Source: G963664585 sp963664585
Lineage (GTDB): Bacteria > Bacillota > Clostridia > Oscillospirales > Ruminococcaceae
Direction: 5' to 3'
DNA length: 64,000 bases
Assembly: GCA_963664585.2 (NCBI GenBank)
Contig: CAXXEO010000020.1
Coordinates: 1 to 64,000, forward strand
Below the pieces are notes generated by a model. It was not told the origin of the DNA, ran no database searches, and worked only from the letters and a program-made list of their open reading frames with translations. Below, piece by piece: positions 1 to 9,671 of this stretch (positions are counted from its first letter, which is position 1; each line of letters opens with the position of its first letter). Position numbers and translations under genes: made by a program.

Positions 1-42
1 TTATGAATTTGGGAAGCTTTAGCAATAAAAAATCAAATATGA

Positions 43-94
43 GGGAAAATAATATTCTGTCTACACCGCCATGGAAGGGTCAAACAGATGAAAT
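43..94. repeat. Stem-loop repeat, class C (copy 1)
   Basis: Intergenic palindrome-like block with the pattern TCTGTCTacaCCGCCAT followed by ACAGATGA. The same TCTGyCTG...GCC...ACAGA layout recurs near 10530, 20716, 20918 and 52701. It lies just upstream of the ribosome binding site of the peroxiredoxin-like gene. Confidence 0.35.
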
Positions 95-152
95 GAGCTC
101 TAGTTTATTTGGAGTATTGCTAAATATGAATAGTGACTATAGGAGGAGAAAA

Positions 153-710
153 ATGAGCCAGATCCAAGAGAACCAGCCCGTCTTCTGGAAGGCCAGACCA
201 TTGAAAACTTCGGTTTTACGACTCCCTTTAAAAGCAATGCTTCGCTTTATGAGACCATCGGGGAAAAACCTACCTTTCTGCTTTTTCCTGCGCTATTATG
301 GTTGTACGCTGTGTCAGTACGACATCCATCTTCTCACCGAGGGATATGAGAAATTTGTCATGGCGGGAGCCAATCTTCTCGTCGTGCTTCAAAGTGATCC
401 CGGAAAGCTGGCGGAGAAGCTGGAGGGCAAAGTCCCCCCGTTCGAAATTATCTGTGATCCGGACCAGACCCTGTACAAGGCATATGATATCAAGCCGGCG
501 GAGAATCAGATGAAAATGGCTTCTCCCGCTGTAATGGTGAAGGTTGCCAAGGCCAAGGCAATGGGCTTTTCCCACGGCGAATATGAGGGCGAGGAGCTTC
601 AGCTGCCCGCGCTCTTCCTGGTGAAACCCGACCACAGTGTTGCCTATGCCAGATATGCGAAAAATTTGGGTGACCTGCCCGACGTGGAAGAGATGATCGA
701 ACTCTTATGA
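153..710 (+). CDS. Peroxiredoxin-like (AhpC/TSA superfamily) protein, internally frameshifted
   Basis: A thioredoxin-fold peroxiredoxin-like protein of 185 aa; family members reduce peroxides in the cytoplasm through a cysteine. The start ATG at 153 follows an AGGAGG at 141-146. The recognisable body begins at LRYYGCTLCQYD, where Cys-x-x-Cys would be the redox motif. Residues about 10-45 read as nonsense, but the neighbouring frame encodes a sensible run (LLEGQTIENFGF..., ending PTFLLF) that joins the body. Two compensating indels, near 180 and near 288, therefore swap the frame for about 105 nt. Whether this is sequencing error or real damage cannot be told here. It lies 4 bp upstream of, and overlaps, the DUF4438 gene. 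Exact substrate is unknown. Confidence 0.7.
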   Translation: MSQIQENQPVFWKARPLKTSVLRLPLKAMLRFMRPSGKNLPFCFFLRYYGCTLCQYDIHLLTEGYEKFVMAGANLLVVLQSDPGKLAEKLEGKVPPFEIICDPDQTLYKAYDIKPAENQMKMASPAVMVKVAKAKAMGFSHGEYEGEELQLPALFLVKPDHSVAYARYAKNLGDLPDVEEMIELL

Positions 711-1588
711 CTTCACAAATAAATGTGCAGACAAATCGTGATCGTGTAGTGATGTGCTCGGTGATGGGAAAGATTCACCATCCCACTACGCCGAGCGCAG
801 GAGCCTTTCGTACATCCTATGAAGGCAAGGCGTTTGTTCTGCCAGGCGTTGGGGGTATCACCTACAATGTTAAGATCGGAGACAGCGTCTATGCCATGGA
901 AGGAGACCATATCGAACCGGGTGTCTCGCTGAAGAATGACAATGAGAGTGAGAGCGGCAGACTTAACACGATGTCCTGCATCGGCAACGAGGCTGTTGTA
1001 ATGACCGGGGACGCCAAGGGAGCCAAGGGCTTTGTTACTGGAGTCCATGGGGGAATCGAGCATGTGCTTGTATATTTTTCTAAAGAAGACCTTTATAAGA
1101 TGGCCCCCGATGACAAAGTACTGATCCGCGCCTGGGGGCAAGGACTGGCCATCAAGGGCTTTGATGATGTCAGGGTGATGAGTATTGATCCCGATCTTTT
1201 TGAAAAGCTGCGTATCAACGAAAAAGACGGCAAAACTGTCATGCCGGTGGGTCGCCAAGGTTCCCGCCTATCTGATGGGTTTCAGGTATTGGAGCCTCTT
1301 CCGCCTATAGCGGCGACTATGATATCATGACCGCCGACTGGGATGAGATCGTACGCTTAGGTCTTGATAAGCTTCGCTATGGCGATATCGTGCTTCTGGA
1401 GAACTGCGACAATACCTACGGCCGCGGTTATCTGACAGGCGCGGGTGACAATAGGCGTGGTTGTACATTCTAATTGTCTGCTGATGGGACATGGGCCAGG
1501 CGTCACCACGATCATGACCAGCAAGAAAAATCTGATTGAGGCAGTCATTGATCCTTCAGCCAACATTGCGGATTATCAAGGCGTATAA
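707..1588 (+). pseudogene. DUF4438 family protein, frameshifted twice
   Basis: The first frame runs 707-1330 and contains typical DUF4438 sequence: PGVGGITYNVKIGDSVY near the start and a GVHGGIEHVLVYF segment in the middle. After that the product continues in other frames: YSGDYDIMTADWDEIVRLG from about 1311, then VTIGVVVHSNCLLMGHGPG from about 1448, ending with DYQGV and a TAA at 1586-1588. Rejoined, the protein would be about 293 aa, which fits one complete family member. The function of DUF4438 is not established. The start overlaps the stop of the peroxiredoxin-like gene by 4 nt, so the two are probably co-transcribed. A 106-bp repeat begins one base after the stop. Confidence 0.7.
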
Positions 1589-1589
1589 T

Positions 1590-1695
1590 TATAGTTGATT
1601 AACTTGAAAACAAGCTTGTGATTTCTTCCCCCGCCGAAGGCGGGGGAAGAAAATGATGTTTTATCTATAGCCAGTTTTTAAGTTAATTGGCTATA
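1590..1695 (+). repeat. 106-bp TATAG...CTATA element, copy 1 (forward)
   Basis: Full copy. Left end TATAGTTGATTAACTTGA, centre TTCTTCCCCCGCC-gaa-GGCGGGGGAAGAA, right end TTTTTAAGTTAATTGGCTATA. The ends are imperfect inverted repeats of each other. It sits directly after the DUF4438 stop codon. Confidence 0.9.
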
Positions 1696-1715
1696 GATAA
1701 ATTAATTAAAATTAA

Positions 1716-1759
1716 AACGAACCGAATTCGTATCATTACGCATTTCGGTTCGTTTTTTT
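1716..1759 (+). terminator. Rho-independent terminator
   Basis: Perfect 11-bp stem AACGAACCGAA / TTCGGTTCGTT followed by a T7 run. It lies between the converging DUF4438 (+) and beta-lactamase-like (-) genes. Confidence 0.8.
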
Positions 1760-1781
1760 ATAGCAATATCAAGAATAAATG

Positions 1782-1824
1782 GTTTTGTGATCTTCCCCGC
1801 CAAAGGCGGGGAAGATCACAAAAC
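1782..1824. repeat. Perfect 20-bp intergenic hairpin (class B)
   Basis: The arms GTTTTGTGATCTTCCCCGCC and its exact complement surround an AAA loop. The tip (CCCCGCC...GGCGGGG) resembles the core hairpin of the 106-bp repeat, but the flanks differ. No U-run follows, so it is not an obvious terminator. Confidence 0.8.
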
Positions 1825-1859
1825 TTATATCACTTTAGTAATAGATAAATCAGGTGAAA

Positions 1860-2816
1860 TCAGGCATTTTCCTTCAACTGAGGTACAATGTGTTCCCAAA
1901 CGCTGTCCAGAAACTTTTGAGATTCAAAATCGTGAGAAACGATGGAAACGACGGCATCCTGTTCGGCAGCATGATGATAAACTGGCCGCCCCAGCCTCTG
2001 GCTGATAAGAGTTGTCCCGGGCGTTACGCCAGAAAAAGTATCCGTAACCGGCGTTTTCGTCTGGTGTCTGCACTTTGCCTTTGATGGTATTGTCAATCTG
2101 CTTTGAGGTAGCTTCTTTAACCCAAGACTGCCCAACCAACCGTTTGCCCTCGAAAGTACCATCCAAAAAAACCTGGCCGGCAGCGAGACATTTCGTCACA
2201 GGACATCATAAGGTTGCCGGTGCCCAGGGTGCGCCCCTCCGGATCCTCTTCCCACTGTGGATTCGTGATGCCGAGAGGATAGAAAAAACGGGGTTTAAGA
2301 TAATCAACCAAGCGTTGACCGGTTCGCTTTTGGATGATACAGGAGGTCAGATAGGGGCCAAAATTATTATACTTCCAATATGTACCCGGTTTAAAGGGAA
2401 CATCAAACGAAAAAGCATATTTGATCCAGTCTGAATTTGTCAATCGCCGCGTCCGGGAGCATCCCCCGCTACGGAATAACCTTGAAGTATAAAATAATCG
2501 TGACCGGTGGCCATCATGATCATATCGCGTACAGTAATATCAAGCAGATACGGGGAGGGATTAGCCGGTAGCTTTTCCGGGAATATTTCCGAGGGCTTAT
2601 CGTTTAAGCTAATGATGCCCTCATCTAGTGCTATGCCGATTGCCATACTGTCAATGCTTTTGTACAGGACATGATGCTGTCCGGACGGTTATCGCGCCAG
2701 TCAAACTTGCCCACCACTTCGCCGTGCTGGCGCACCACCACATGGTAGGTAACCAGATTTTTCTGAATAACGCTTTGCACATAGCTTTCCAGTTGACTTT
2801 TTTCATTATTTGCCAA
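1860..2816 (-). pseudogene. Serine beta-lactamase-like hydrolase (class C / esterase fold), multiply frameshifted
   Basis: Reading the minus strand from a TTG at 2816, successive frames give one beta-lactamase-family (PF00144-type) protein. It opens with ESYVQSVIQKNLVTYHVVVR, then DSIMSCTKALT with the catalytic Ser-x-x-Lys (SCTK), MAIGIALDEGIISLNDKPSE, PGTYWKYNNFGPYLTSC with a Tyr-x-Asn-like element, LGITNPQWEEDPEGRTLGTG, GYGYFFWRN and finally FLDSVWEHIVPQLKENA. At least four indels separate these pieces, so the gene is broken as given. Family members hydrolyse beta-lactams, esters or D-amino-acid peptides; the substrate cannot be told. It converges with the DUF4438 gene. Confidence 0.75.
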
Positions 2817-2908
2817 TCCTTTTCTCTAAATGAAATCAATATTATTCTGATTATAATATAAATGATCGTATTTTGGTTGAAAGTCAAACTGTTTTTTAAA
2901 TATACACT

Positions 2909-4003
2909 TTATTTCGTACTAAATAATTCTCGGAGTATTACCGCAGCTTCCTTGGCATCGAAATCTCCGGGGCTGTTTTTATAGTTTCCACTTCCGATGT
3001 ACCAATTGGCAATGCTCTCTATCTTCTGTTCACTGACAGACATGTCTTCGAAATCGGTCGTCGAGCTGATCAGGGCACTCAGGTCCTCCATGCTCATGCC
3101 AATCTCGGTGGCGAGTTTCGTGGCGCGTTCGGGCATATAGTGTACGCCCCGGGCGATGTAGTATGGGAGATAGACGGCGCAAGCGATCCCGTGGGGGATG
3201 TCGTGCTCTTCTGTAAGGAAATAGCCCAGGCTGTGGCAGTAGCAGGTGCCGGTTTGGGCGATGACGATGCCGCCATATATGGAGGCAAGATAGAGTTGCG
3301 TACGCTGGTCGAGGGTGATATCCGCCGGTGCCTTTCCATAGATACTGTCAATATTGTCACACAGAAGTCTGATCCCCTCCAACGCGAACAGGTCAGAGGT
3401 GGAATCGGCTTTTTTATTGAAATACCCTTCAATGAGATGAGCAATAGCATCCAAAGCAGTGGATACGGTAAATTTGGCCGAAACAGAGGCAGTGTAACGG
3501 GGGTCTCCAAAGGCGATGGCTGCAAAGCCGTCAGGGGTGAGAATCGAGTGCTTTTTGCCTTCGTCGTCGGTTATGACGGCAAACTGTGTCACTTCGCTGC
3601 CTGTACCTGAGGTTGTGCCCACAAGGGCCACTGGCAGGGATGGGCTTTTAAAACCACCTTTGTACAGGTCGGACGGAGCAATTTCATTGGCGGCGAGGAC
3701 AGCGATGGCCTTGGCCGCGTCTTGCGGCGAGCCGCCGCCAATGCCCAGGATAAACTGGGCCCCGAAGCTTTTAGCGACCTGTGACGCCTTAACACAGGTG
3801 GAAAGGTGGGGATTTTGGGTTACTTCATCAAATATCGTATAGCTGATTTTCTGTCCGTCCAGGGCGGTTATCACATCATCAAGGGCTCCGCAAGCGCGGG
3901 CGCTGTTTTTACCCGTGACAATTAAACAGCTCTTTCCCAAGCCGGACAAAAGCTTCTGATTTTCGATCACGCTATTTTCCCCAATGATTAATTTGGTGGG
4001 CAT
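2909..4003 (-). CDS. Iron-containing alcohol dehydrogenase
   Basis: A group III Fe-ADH: NAD(P)-dependent oxidoreductase of alcohols or aldehydes, cytoplasmic. The 364-aa frame shows the GGGSPQDAAK nucleotide/phosphate motif, the substrate-loop GTTSGTGSEVTQFA, and the metal ligands: Asp and His of LDAIAHLIEGY, then the His residues of CHSLGYFLTEEHDIPHG. The annotated ATG at 4003 has no ribosome site. A better start lies at 4022 (ATG-TAC-AAC), 8 nt after a GGAGGA, and would give the family-like opening MYNRFFMPTKL. That start is thrown out of frame by one base in an eight-T run (4004-4011 on the plus strand). This suggests a homopolymer indel. Substrate unknown. Confidence 0.85.
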   Translation of the reverse strand: MPTKLIIGENSVIENQKLLSGLGKSCLIVTGKNSARACGALDDVITALDGQKISYTIFDEVTQNPHLSTCVKASQVAKSFGAQFILGIGGGSPQDAAKAIAVLAANEIAPSDLYKGGFKSPSLPVALVGTTSGTGSEVTQFAVITDDEGKKHSILTPDGFAAIAFGDPRYTASVSAKFTVSTALDAIAHLIEGYFNKKADSTSDLFALEGIRLLCDNIDSIYGKAPADITLDQRTQLYLASIYGGIVIAQTGTCYCHSLGYFLTEEHDIPHGIACAVYLPYYIARGVHYMPERATKLATEIGMSMEDLSALISSTTDFEDMSVSEQKIESIANWYIGSGNYKNSPGDFDAKEAAVILRELFSTK

Positions 4004-4077
4004 AAAAAAAACGGTTGTACATGGTTAATGTCCTCCAGTTTTCTGTTATAATAGTAAATGGATAGCCATCTGTTTTT

Positions 4078-4112
4078 CCTCTGTTTCCCCGCCTCCGGCT
4101 GGAAAGCAGAGG
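4078..4112. repeat. Intergenic hairpin (class B)
   Basis: Arms CCTCTGTTTCC and GGAAAGCAGAGG with one bulge, around a GCCTCCGGC tip. It lies in the 233-bp divergent gap between the Fe-ADH and the patatin gene. Confidence 0.5.
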
Positions 4113-4255
4113 AAGTATTATCAATTCATTTGGTATTGGTGTTATTTTGGGTTCAGATAGGCTGCATGGCTTTTCCGCGTATAATTGAATTATATCGCTA
4201 TTATAATAATAAATGCAATAGTGGCAAGGTCAATGGCAGCAGAGGGAGGACAAAA

Positions 4256-5442
4256 ATGACAAAACGCGCAATAGTCTTAGGAGGCGGGGGGAACAAAGGG
4301 GTTCTTATCAAATTGGCGTATGGCGCGGTTTGATTGAAATGGGAATCGAATATCATATTGTCACGGGGACCTCAATCGGGGCGCTTAATGGAGCATTTAT
4401 CGTGCAAAATGATTATGAGGCCGCCGTAGATCTCTGGGAAAACATCAGCTATGACAGAGTTTTCGCCGGGAGATATATTGCTGAGCTGACCAGCTTGGAA
4501 TCCCGTTTCTCTCTGGTGAGCGGTTATCTGCGTGAACTCATTCAGGGCGGGGGCATGGATACCACTCCCCTTGATGAGATGGTGGATCAATATTTGGATG
4601 AAAAAAAGGTTCGAACTTCACCCGTCGATTTTGGACTTGTGACGGTTGAATATCCTTCTTTGCGCCATGTTGAGGTATTAAAAAGTCAAATCCCCGAGGG
4701 CCGGATGGCGGAATATCTTCTGGCTTCTTCCGCCTGCTTTCCCATCTTCAAACCCCGACAGATTGACGAACTGCGATACATCGACGGTGGATACCGCGAC
4801 AATCTGCCCATTGATCTGGCATTTAAATGCGGGGCAGAAGAGATCATTGCAGTTGATCTGGGTTCGCTTGGCATTATCAACAAGCCAAAAACGCATGGTC
4901 TGCCTGTGCAGTATGTGAAGAGCTATTGGCCGTTGGGATCCATGTTTCAATTTGATACCCAGTCTGTACACAGAAATCTGACCCTCGGCCTATACTGACT
5001 GTCTGCGCACATTCGGGAGGCTTGACGGTAATTTTTATGCCTTCAAAAAGGGGGAGGGAAGAGAGAATTACCAAAGGCTTTATGACAGCGTTTTACAACT
5101 TGAACGGCATTTAGGCCGCGATATCGCTGAAATGTTTTTAAGTCCCATACCGAATGAGGTAATCGCAAGAGTGCTGCGAGTCACACGGCGTGACCGACTA
5201 AAACGCAGTGAAGATCAGTTGATTGCCGAAGCAGGGGAGATTGCCGGCGAGATTTTTTTACTCCCTCCAGACGTCACCTATGACTTTGAGCAATTTAATG
5301 AATATTCTCTTGACCTCTTTTAAATGGAATTCAGCTTGAGCGGATGGCTATGGAGTATCTTTCAGAAGATATTACGCTCGAAACAACGCCCGCACTTTTG
5401 TCTCAAATTGCCTCTCTAGACCGCAGGCATATAGTTGGGTAA
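4256..5442 (+). pseudogene. Patatin-like phospholipase, frameshifted
   Basis: Patatin-family acyl hydrolase, RssA-like. The start ATG at 4256 follows GGAGGA. The glycine-rich oxyanion loop is RAIVLGGGGNKG. The frame is then disturbed by an extra base near 4305 and continues as IGVWRGLIEMGIEYHIVTG. Next come the nucleophile elbow GTSIGALNG (Ser) and the catalytic Asp in YIDGGYRDNLPIDLA. A second indel near 4990 and a third near 5320 must be repaired to reach a final stop at 5440. The C-terminal part (residues about 250-390) is helical and not recognised. The Ser-Asp dyad is intact, so the enzyme could be active if the indels are errors. Confidence 0.75.
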
Positions 5443-5444
5443 TC

Positions 5445-6075
5445 TTCTGGACATAATAAATAAGACCGACGAAAACTCCCGGAACCAGGCTTTGGGCTCT
5501 TGCTTCGGCTTTGACCAAAGAGTTTAAAGCGGCAGTTTATTTATATCTCCTCAGGAACCGTGTGAGCAAATCCTGAGGGGTAGAGAAGAACGGTGAAAAC
5601 GGATGAAAAATGGCATACGATCGACAGATTGCGGTTGTGCTGGCGGCTACCTCACTGGCTATTTATCTGGGATCGCAGGGAAGCTATTATTACGCCCGAG
5701 CTGAGGTTTTCTGAGCTTTTAGGGAACGATTTTTTTTAATCTGTACATGGCTGTGGGCGGCTTATGGTTTCGGGAAAAAGGCGGGCAGGTGCATTTTTGT
5801 GGCTTATGGCAGCCTATTGGCTGCTGCCATCCCTCGCCATTGTGATATTGGACGCCATGGCCCGTTACACGGCGGCTTCGGGTGTCTTTTTTGCATCTGT
5901 CAGGGCTTTTGTTTAGCTATTTTATTTTTACAACCATCTATGCGGTTGTTTACCCTGACTGAAAACTTGGGCCTCTCAAATATGGATTGGTGTGGCGGTG
6001 GTAGCGGGTGCGATCATTCTTTTCTATTTTTCAGGAAGAATGGCTCATAAGCGCTTTATCTTTGACGCGCGGTGA
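5445..6075 (+). pseudogene. Remnant of a small membrane protein, several frameshifts
   Basis: No single frame is open, but fragments look like one protein. They are WALASALTKEFKAAVYLYLL near 5490-5560, MAYDRQIAVVLAATSLAIYLG from the ATG at 5610, WLLPSLAIVILDAMARYTAAS near 5818, and WIGVAVVAGAIILFYFSGRMA ending with a TGA at 6073-6075. The hydrophobic stretches suggest three or four membrane segments. I do not recognise the family. It follows the patatin gene by a few bases, on the same strand. Confidence 0.4.
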
Positions 6076-6088
6076 AAGCAGCCGGGTA

Positions 6089-6194
6089 TATAGCCAATTA
6101 ACTTAAAAACTGGCATATATAAAATGTCATTTTTATCCCCCCTCCTTCGGCGGGGGATAAAATCACAAGCTTGTTTTCAAATTAATCAACTATA
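6089..6194 (-). repeat. 106-bp element, copy 2 (reverse)
   Basis: Full copy. The core stem is TTATCCCCC paired with GGGGGATAA, in place of the usual CTTCCCCC/GGGGGAAG. Both arms changed together. Confidence 0.85.
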
Positions 6195-6260
6195 AGTTTC
6201 TGGAAAAGATACACGGGGACATAGGCTGCGTTTTAAACGAATCCCAAATGAATAATAAAT

Positions 6261-6305
6261 TTTGTCTCTGTATTCCTCGACTTTCCCGGGGAATACAGAG
6301 ACAAA
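6261..6305. repeat. Perfect 16-bp intergenic hairpin (class B)
   Basis: Arms TTTGTCTCTGTATTCC and GGAATACAGAGACAAA around a 13-nt loop. The rest of the 6195-6473 gap is AT-rich with no gene visible. Confidence 0.75.
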
Positions 6306-6473
6306 AAATAAGTGCTGTTTTTGCAGACATTTGTATTATTTTCCATAGAATTGATGATAGTATACATTTTATTATTTTCGGAGTTCGCTTCTCCACCTTC
6401 CAGTGGCAGGAAAAGATAATTCAATTAGCACTCTACCAACTTTGAAATAATAGCGAAAGGCTGTTTGAATGAT

Positions 6474-6502
6474 TGCTTTTTCCTGTAGTATATATTATAA
6501 TA
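6474..6502 (+). promoter_or_regulatory. Sigma-A-type promoter for the polyamine operon
   Basis: TTGCTT (6474-6479), 17-nt spacer, perfect TATAAT (6497-6502). Transcription would begin near 6509 and give a leader of about 25 nt before the speD start. Confidence 0.7.
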
Positions 6503-6533
6503 AATCGTTACTTTGAGTATTAGAAAGGTTGTG

Positions 6534-7346
6534 ATGATAGGGTTGCAAAAAAAGCTGACTTTGTATGGCTTTAACAACCTCACAAAATCACTTAGCTTCA
6601 ACATCTATGATGTTTGCTACGCAAAAAGTGAGAGAGAGCAAAAGGATTATATTGCCTATATCGATGAGCAATATAACTCCGAAAGACTGACTACAATCTT
6701 GTGTAATGTAACAGAAATAATCGGTGCTCATGTGCTGAATATTTCCAAACAGGACTATGACCCCCAAGGCGCATCTGTCAACGTTCTGATTGCAGAAGAA
6801 AAGGTCCCTGAAGATCAGATAGACGAGTCATGCAACAGGGGGTTGTATACGGCTACCCTGCATGACACCATTGGTGCCCATTTGGACAAAAGTCATGTTA
6901 CAGTGCATACCTTTCCCGAGTACCACCCGGATAACTCTATTTCCACTTTTCGCGTAGATATTGATGTATCTACCTGTGGTACTGTTTCACCGCTGAATGC
7001 ACTCAATTATTTAATCGGAAGCTTTGATTCCGACATCATGACAATTGATTATCGGGTGCGGGGTTTTACGAGGGATATTGAGGGCAAAAAATACTATATC
7101 GACCACGACATTACATCTATTCAGGATTACATTGATGATAAAACATTAACAAAGTATGATGCGATTGATGTAAATGTTTATCAGTCCAACATTTTTCACA
7201 CCAAAATGCTGATTAAAGAAATCGAGCTGCAAAATTATCTTTTTAACAAGGATGTCTATGAGTTTCTGCCTAAACAAAGGTTGGAGATCACTGACAGCTT
7301 ACGCAGAGAGATGATCGAAATATTCAGCGGAATGAATATTTATTAG
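6534..7346 (+). CDS. speD: S-adenosylmethionine decarboxylase proenzyme, E. coli-type
   Basis: Makes decarboxylated AdoMet, the aminopropyl donor for spermidine. The 270-aa sequence closely follows E. coli SpeD: LYGFNNLTKSLSFNIYDVCYA at the N-terminus, QDYDPQGASV, the self-cleavage site AHLDKSH (Ser about 120 becomes the pyruvoyl group), DIDVSTCGTVSPLNALNYLI and DYRVRGFTRDI. The open frame extends upstream to a TTG at 6513. I chose the ATG at 6534 because AGAAAGG (6522-6528) sits 5 nt before it. It is the first gene of a six-gene polyamine operon. The enzyme is made as a proenzyme and cleaves itself into alpha and beta chains. Confidence 0.95.
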   Translation: MIGLQKKLTLYGFNNLTKSLSFNIYDVCYAKSEREQKDYIAYIDEQYNSERLTTILCNVTEIIGAHVLNISKQDYDPQGASVNVLIAEEKVPEDQIDESCNRGLYTATLHDTIGAHLDKSHVTVHTFPEYHPDNSISTFRVDIDVSTCGTVSPLNALNYLIGSFDSDIMTIDYRVRGFTRDIEGKKYYIDHDITSIQDYIDDKTLTKYDAIDVNVYQSNIFHTKMLIKEIELQNYLFNKDVYEFLPKQRLEITDSLRREMIEIFSGMNIY

Positions 7347-7361
7347 CTTTGGGGGTGCAAA

Positions 7362-8816
7362 ATGAAAAAACTTTCACAGCAGAACGCCCCAATTTATGAG
7401 GCGCTTCTAAAACATAAATCCAATCGGATAGTACCATTTGACGTTCCGGGACATAAAGGTGGCCGCGGCAATAAAGAACTGACTGACTTTCTGGGAGAAA
7501 ACTGCCTAAAGGTTGACGTCAATTCGATGAAACCGCTGGACAACCTTTGTCATCCGGTATCTGTTATCAAAGATGCGGAACAGCTAGCCGCCGATGCCTT
7601 TGGCGCCAGCGCAGCTTTTTTAATGGTGAATGGTACGACGTCAGCAGTACAGACAATGATTATGTCCACATGCAAATCAGGGGACAAAATTATTATGCCT
7701 CGCAATGTCCATCGAAGCGCTATCAATGCGCTTGTGGTCTGCGGGGCTATTCCTGTTTATATCAATCCCGGGGTGAATAAAGAACTGGGGATATCTCTTG
7801 GCATGTCTTTATCCGATGTGGAAGTAGCCATAAAAAACAACCCGGACGCCAAGGCGATACTTATTAACAATCCGACCTATTATGGGGTATGTTCCAATTT
7901 GAAAGCCATTGTGGAACTAGCCCATCAGTACCATATGGTTGCACTTGTTGATGAAGCGCATGGAACACACTTCTATTTTGGAGAAAATCTGCCCATTTCT
8001 GCCATGAAAGCCGGTGCAGACATGGCGGCAGTCAGCATGCACAAAACTGGGGGTTCTTTGACACAAAGTTCATTTTTGCTTTGCGGACCCGACATCAATG
8101 CCCCCTATGTACGGCAGGTCATTAATCTGACACAGACAACAAGCGGCTCTTATTTACTCATGTCCTCTTTAGATATTGCCAGAAAACATTTGAGCCTTCA
8201 TGGCAAAGAAATCTATCGGAAAACAGTTGAATTTGCGGACTATGCGCGCAATGAGATCAATAAAATAGGCGGATATATTGCGTTTTCCACTAATTATACC
8301 GATAATGATACTTTTTACGCGTTCGACACCACCAAACTGTCCATACATACCAGAAATATCGGCCTGGCCGGTATTGAAGTGTTTGATATTCTTCGAGATG
8401 AATATGGCATACAAACGGAATTTGGCGATATTGGCAATCTGCTTGCCATTATTTCGGCCGGTGATCGGGCTTTGGAAATTGAAAGACTGATCGGGGCACT
8501 TTCTGAGATTAAAAGGCTGTATTCTAAGGATAAAACAGGGATGTTCGACCATGAATATATTAATCCTTTGGTTATTTTAGCGCCGCAGCAGGCTTTTTAC
8601 AGTAAGAAAAAATCGATTCCCATTGGAGAAAGCAGCGGCAAAGTGTGCGGCGAATTTGTCATGGCATATCCCCCCGGCATTCCAATTTTGGCTCCAGGCG
8701 AAATGATTACTGACGAAATTTTGCTTTACATTTCTTATGCAAAACAAAAAGGCTGTCTTCTGACCGGTACACAGGACATGAAAATTGAAAATATTAATGT
8801 TGTGGAGGGCGCTTAA
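7362..8816 (+). CDS. speA: Orn/Lys/Arg decarboxylase, probably biosynthetic arginine decarboxylase
   Basis: PLP enzyme of the aspartate-aminotransferase fold, 484 aa, without the response-regulator-like wing domain of the long inducible forms. Visible motifs are VPGHKGGRGN near residue 28, the PLP Asp in LVDEAHGTHFYFG (about 197-205), and the Schiff-base Lys about 228 in SMHKTGG. The C-terminal AYPPGIPILAPGE is typical of the family. Ornithine or lysine specificity cannot be excluded by sequence. Agmatinase (speB) two genes downstream makes arginine to agmatine the likely reaction. It lies 15 bp after speD and its stop abuts the speE start. Confidence 0.88.
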   Translation: MKKLSQQNAPIYEALLKHKSNRIVPFDVPGHKGGRGNKELTDFLGENCLKVDVNSMKPLDNLCHPVSVIKDAEQLAADAFGASAAFLMVNGTTSAVQTMIMSTCKSGDKIIMPRNVHRSAINALVVCGAIPVYINPGVNKELGISLGMSLSDVEVAIKNNPDAKAILINNPTYYGVCSNLKAIVELAHQYHMVALVDEAHGTHFYFGENLPISAMKAGADMAAVSMHKTGGSLTQSSFLLCGPDINAPYVRQVINLTQTTSGSYLLMSSLDIARKHLSLHGKEIYRKTVEFADYARNEINKIGGYIAFSTNYTDNDTFYAFDTTKLSIHTRNIGLAGIEVFDILRDEYGIQTEFGDIGNLLAIISAGDRALEIERLIGALSEIKRLYSKDKTGMFDHEYINPLVILAPQQAFYSKKKSIPIGESSGKVCGEFVMAYPPGIPILAPGEMITDEILLYISYAKQKGCLLTGTQDMKIENINVVEGA

Positions 8817-9671
8817 ATGGAACTTTGGTACACGGAACAGCATACCCCCAATGTTCGATTTTCGATCAAAGTGGACAAGCAGATTATCGGCTTGCGAAGC
8901 GAATTTCAAAGCATTGACGTATTTGAGTCCAAAGAGTTCGGAAGGATATTAACTCTGGATGGTTATCTGATGGTGAGCGAAAAAGATGAATTTATATATC
9001 ATGAAATGATTGTCCATGTTCCGATGGCTGCAAACCCGGATATTCGCAATGTTCTTGTCATCGGTGCGGGGGATGGCGGCACTGTCAGAGAGCTTACCCG
9101 TTACGAGTCCGTGCAGCGGATCGACATGGTCGAGATAGATGAGCTTGTCGTCGATGTCTGCCGCCAATACCTTCCGCAAACGGCCTGTAAACTAAATGAT
9201 CCCCGGGTCAACCTGTATTTTGAGGACGGGCTTAAATTCGTCCGCACAAAGCAAAACGCCTATGATCTGATCATTGTGGATTCGACTGACCCCTTTGGAC
9301 CGGGCGAAGGGCTTTTCACAAAAGAATTTTATGGAAACTGTTTTAATGCATTGACCGAATGCGGCATTTTAGTCAACCAGCATGAAAGCCCCTACTATGA
9401 GGCAGATGCGGACGCGATGCAAAGGGCGCATAAGCGCTTAAAGCAGACATTTCCTATTTCACGGGTTTATCAGGCGCATATTCCAACCTATCCGTCGGGT
9501 CATTGGCTTTTCGGCTTCGCGTCTAAAAAATACGATCCCGTGCTCGATCTGGATGCAGCAAAATGGAATGCGATAGGCATTCAAACAAAATATTATAATA
9601 CTGAGTTGCACAAAGGCTCATTTGCTCTTCCTAACTATGTAAAGGAGCTTTTGGACAATGGAAATGAGTAA
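8817..9671 (+). CDS. speE: Spermidine synthase (putrescine aminopropyltransferase)
   Basis: Transfers the aminopropyl group of decarboxylated AdoMet to putrescine. The 284-aa protein has the N-terminal beta domain (LWYTEQHTPNVRFSIKVD), the nucleotide loop VIGAGDGGTVREL (about 81-93), the acidic MVEIDELVVD, and the catalytic loop DSTDPFGPGEGLF. The start follows the speA stop without a gap. The end overlaps speB by 14 nt, implying translational coupling. Substrate preference (putrescine, agmatine or cadaverine) is inferred from context. Confidence 0.93.
   Translation: MELWYTEQHTPNVRFSIKVDKQIIGLRSEFQSIDVFESKEFGRILTLDGYLMVSEKDEFIYHEMIVHVPMAANPDIRNVLVIGAGDGGTVRELTRYESVQRIDMVEIDELVVDVCRQYLPQTACKLNDPRVNLYFEDGLKFVRTKQNAYDLIIVDSTDPFGPGEGLFTKEFYGNCFNALTECGILVNQHESPYYEADADAMQRAHKRLKQTFPISRVYQAHIPTYPSGHWLFGFASKKYDPVLDLDAAKWNAIGIQTKYYNTELHKGSFALPNYVKELLDNGNE

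Noticed and set aside
1787..2434. Plus-strand frames overlapping the beta-lactamase-like gene
   Set aside because: They are antisense to the frameshifted hydrolase, whose motifs explain the region.
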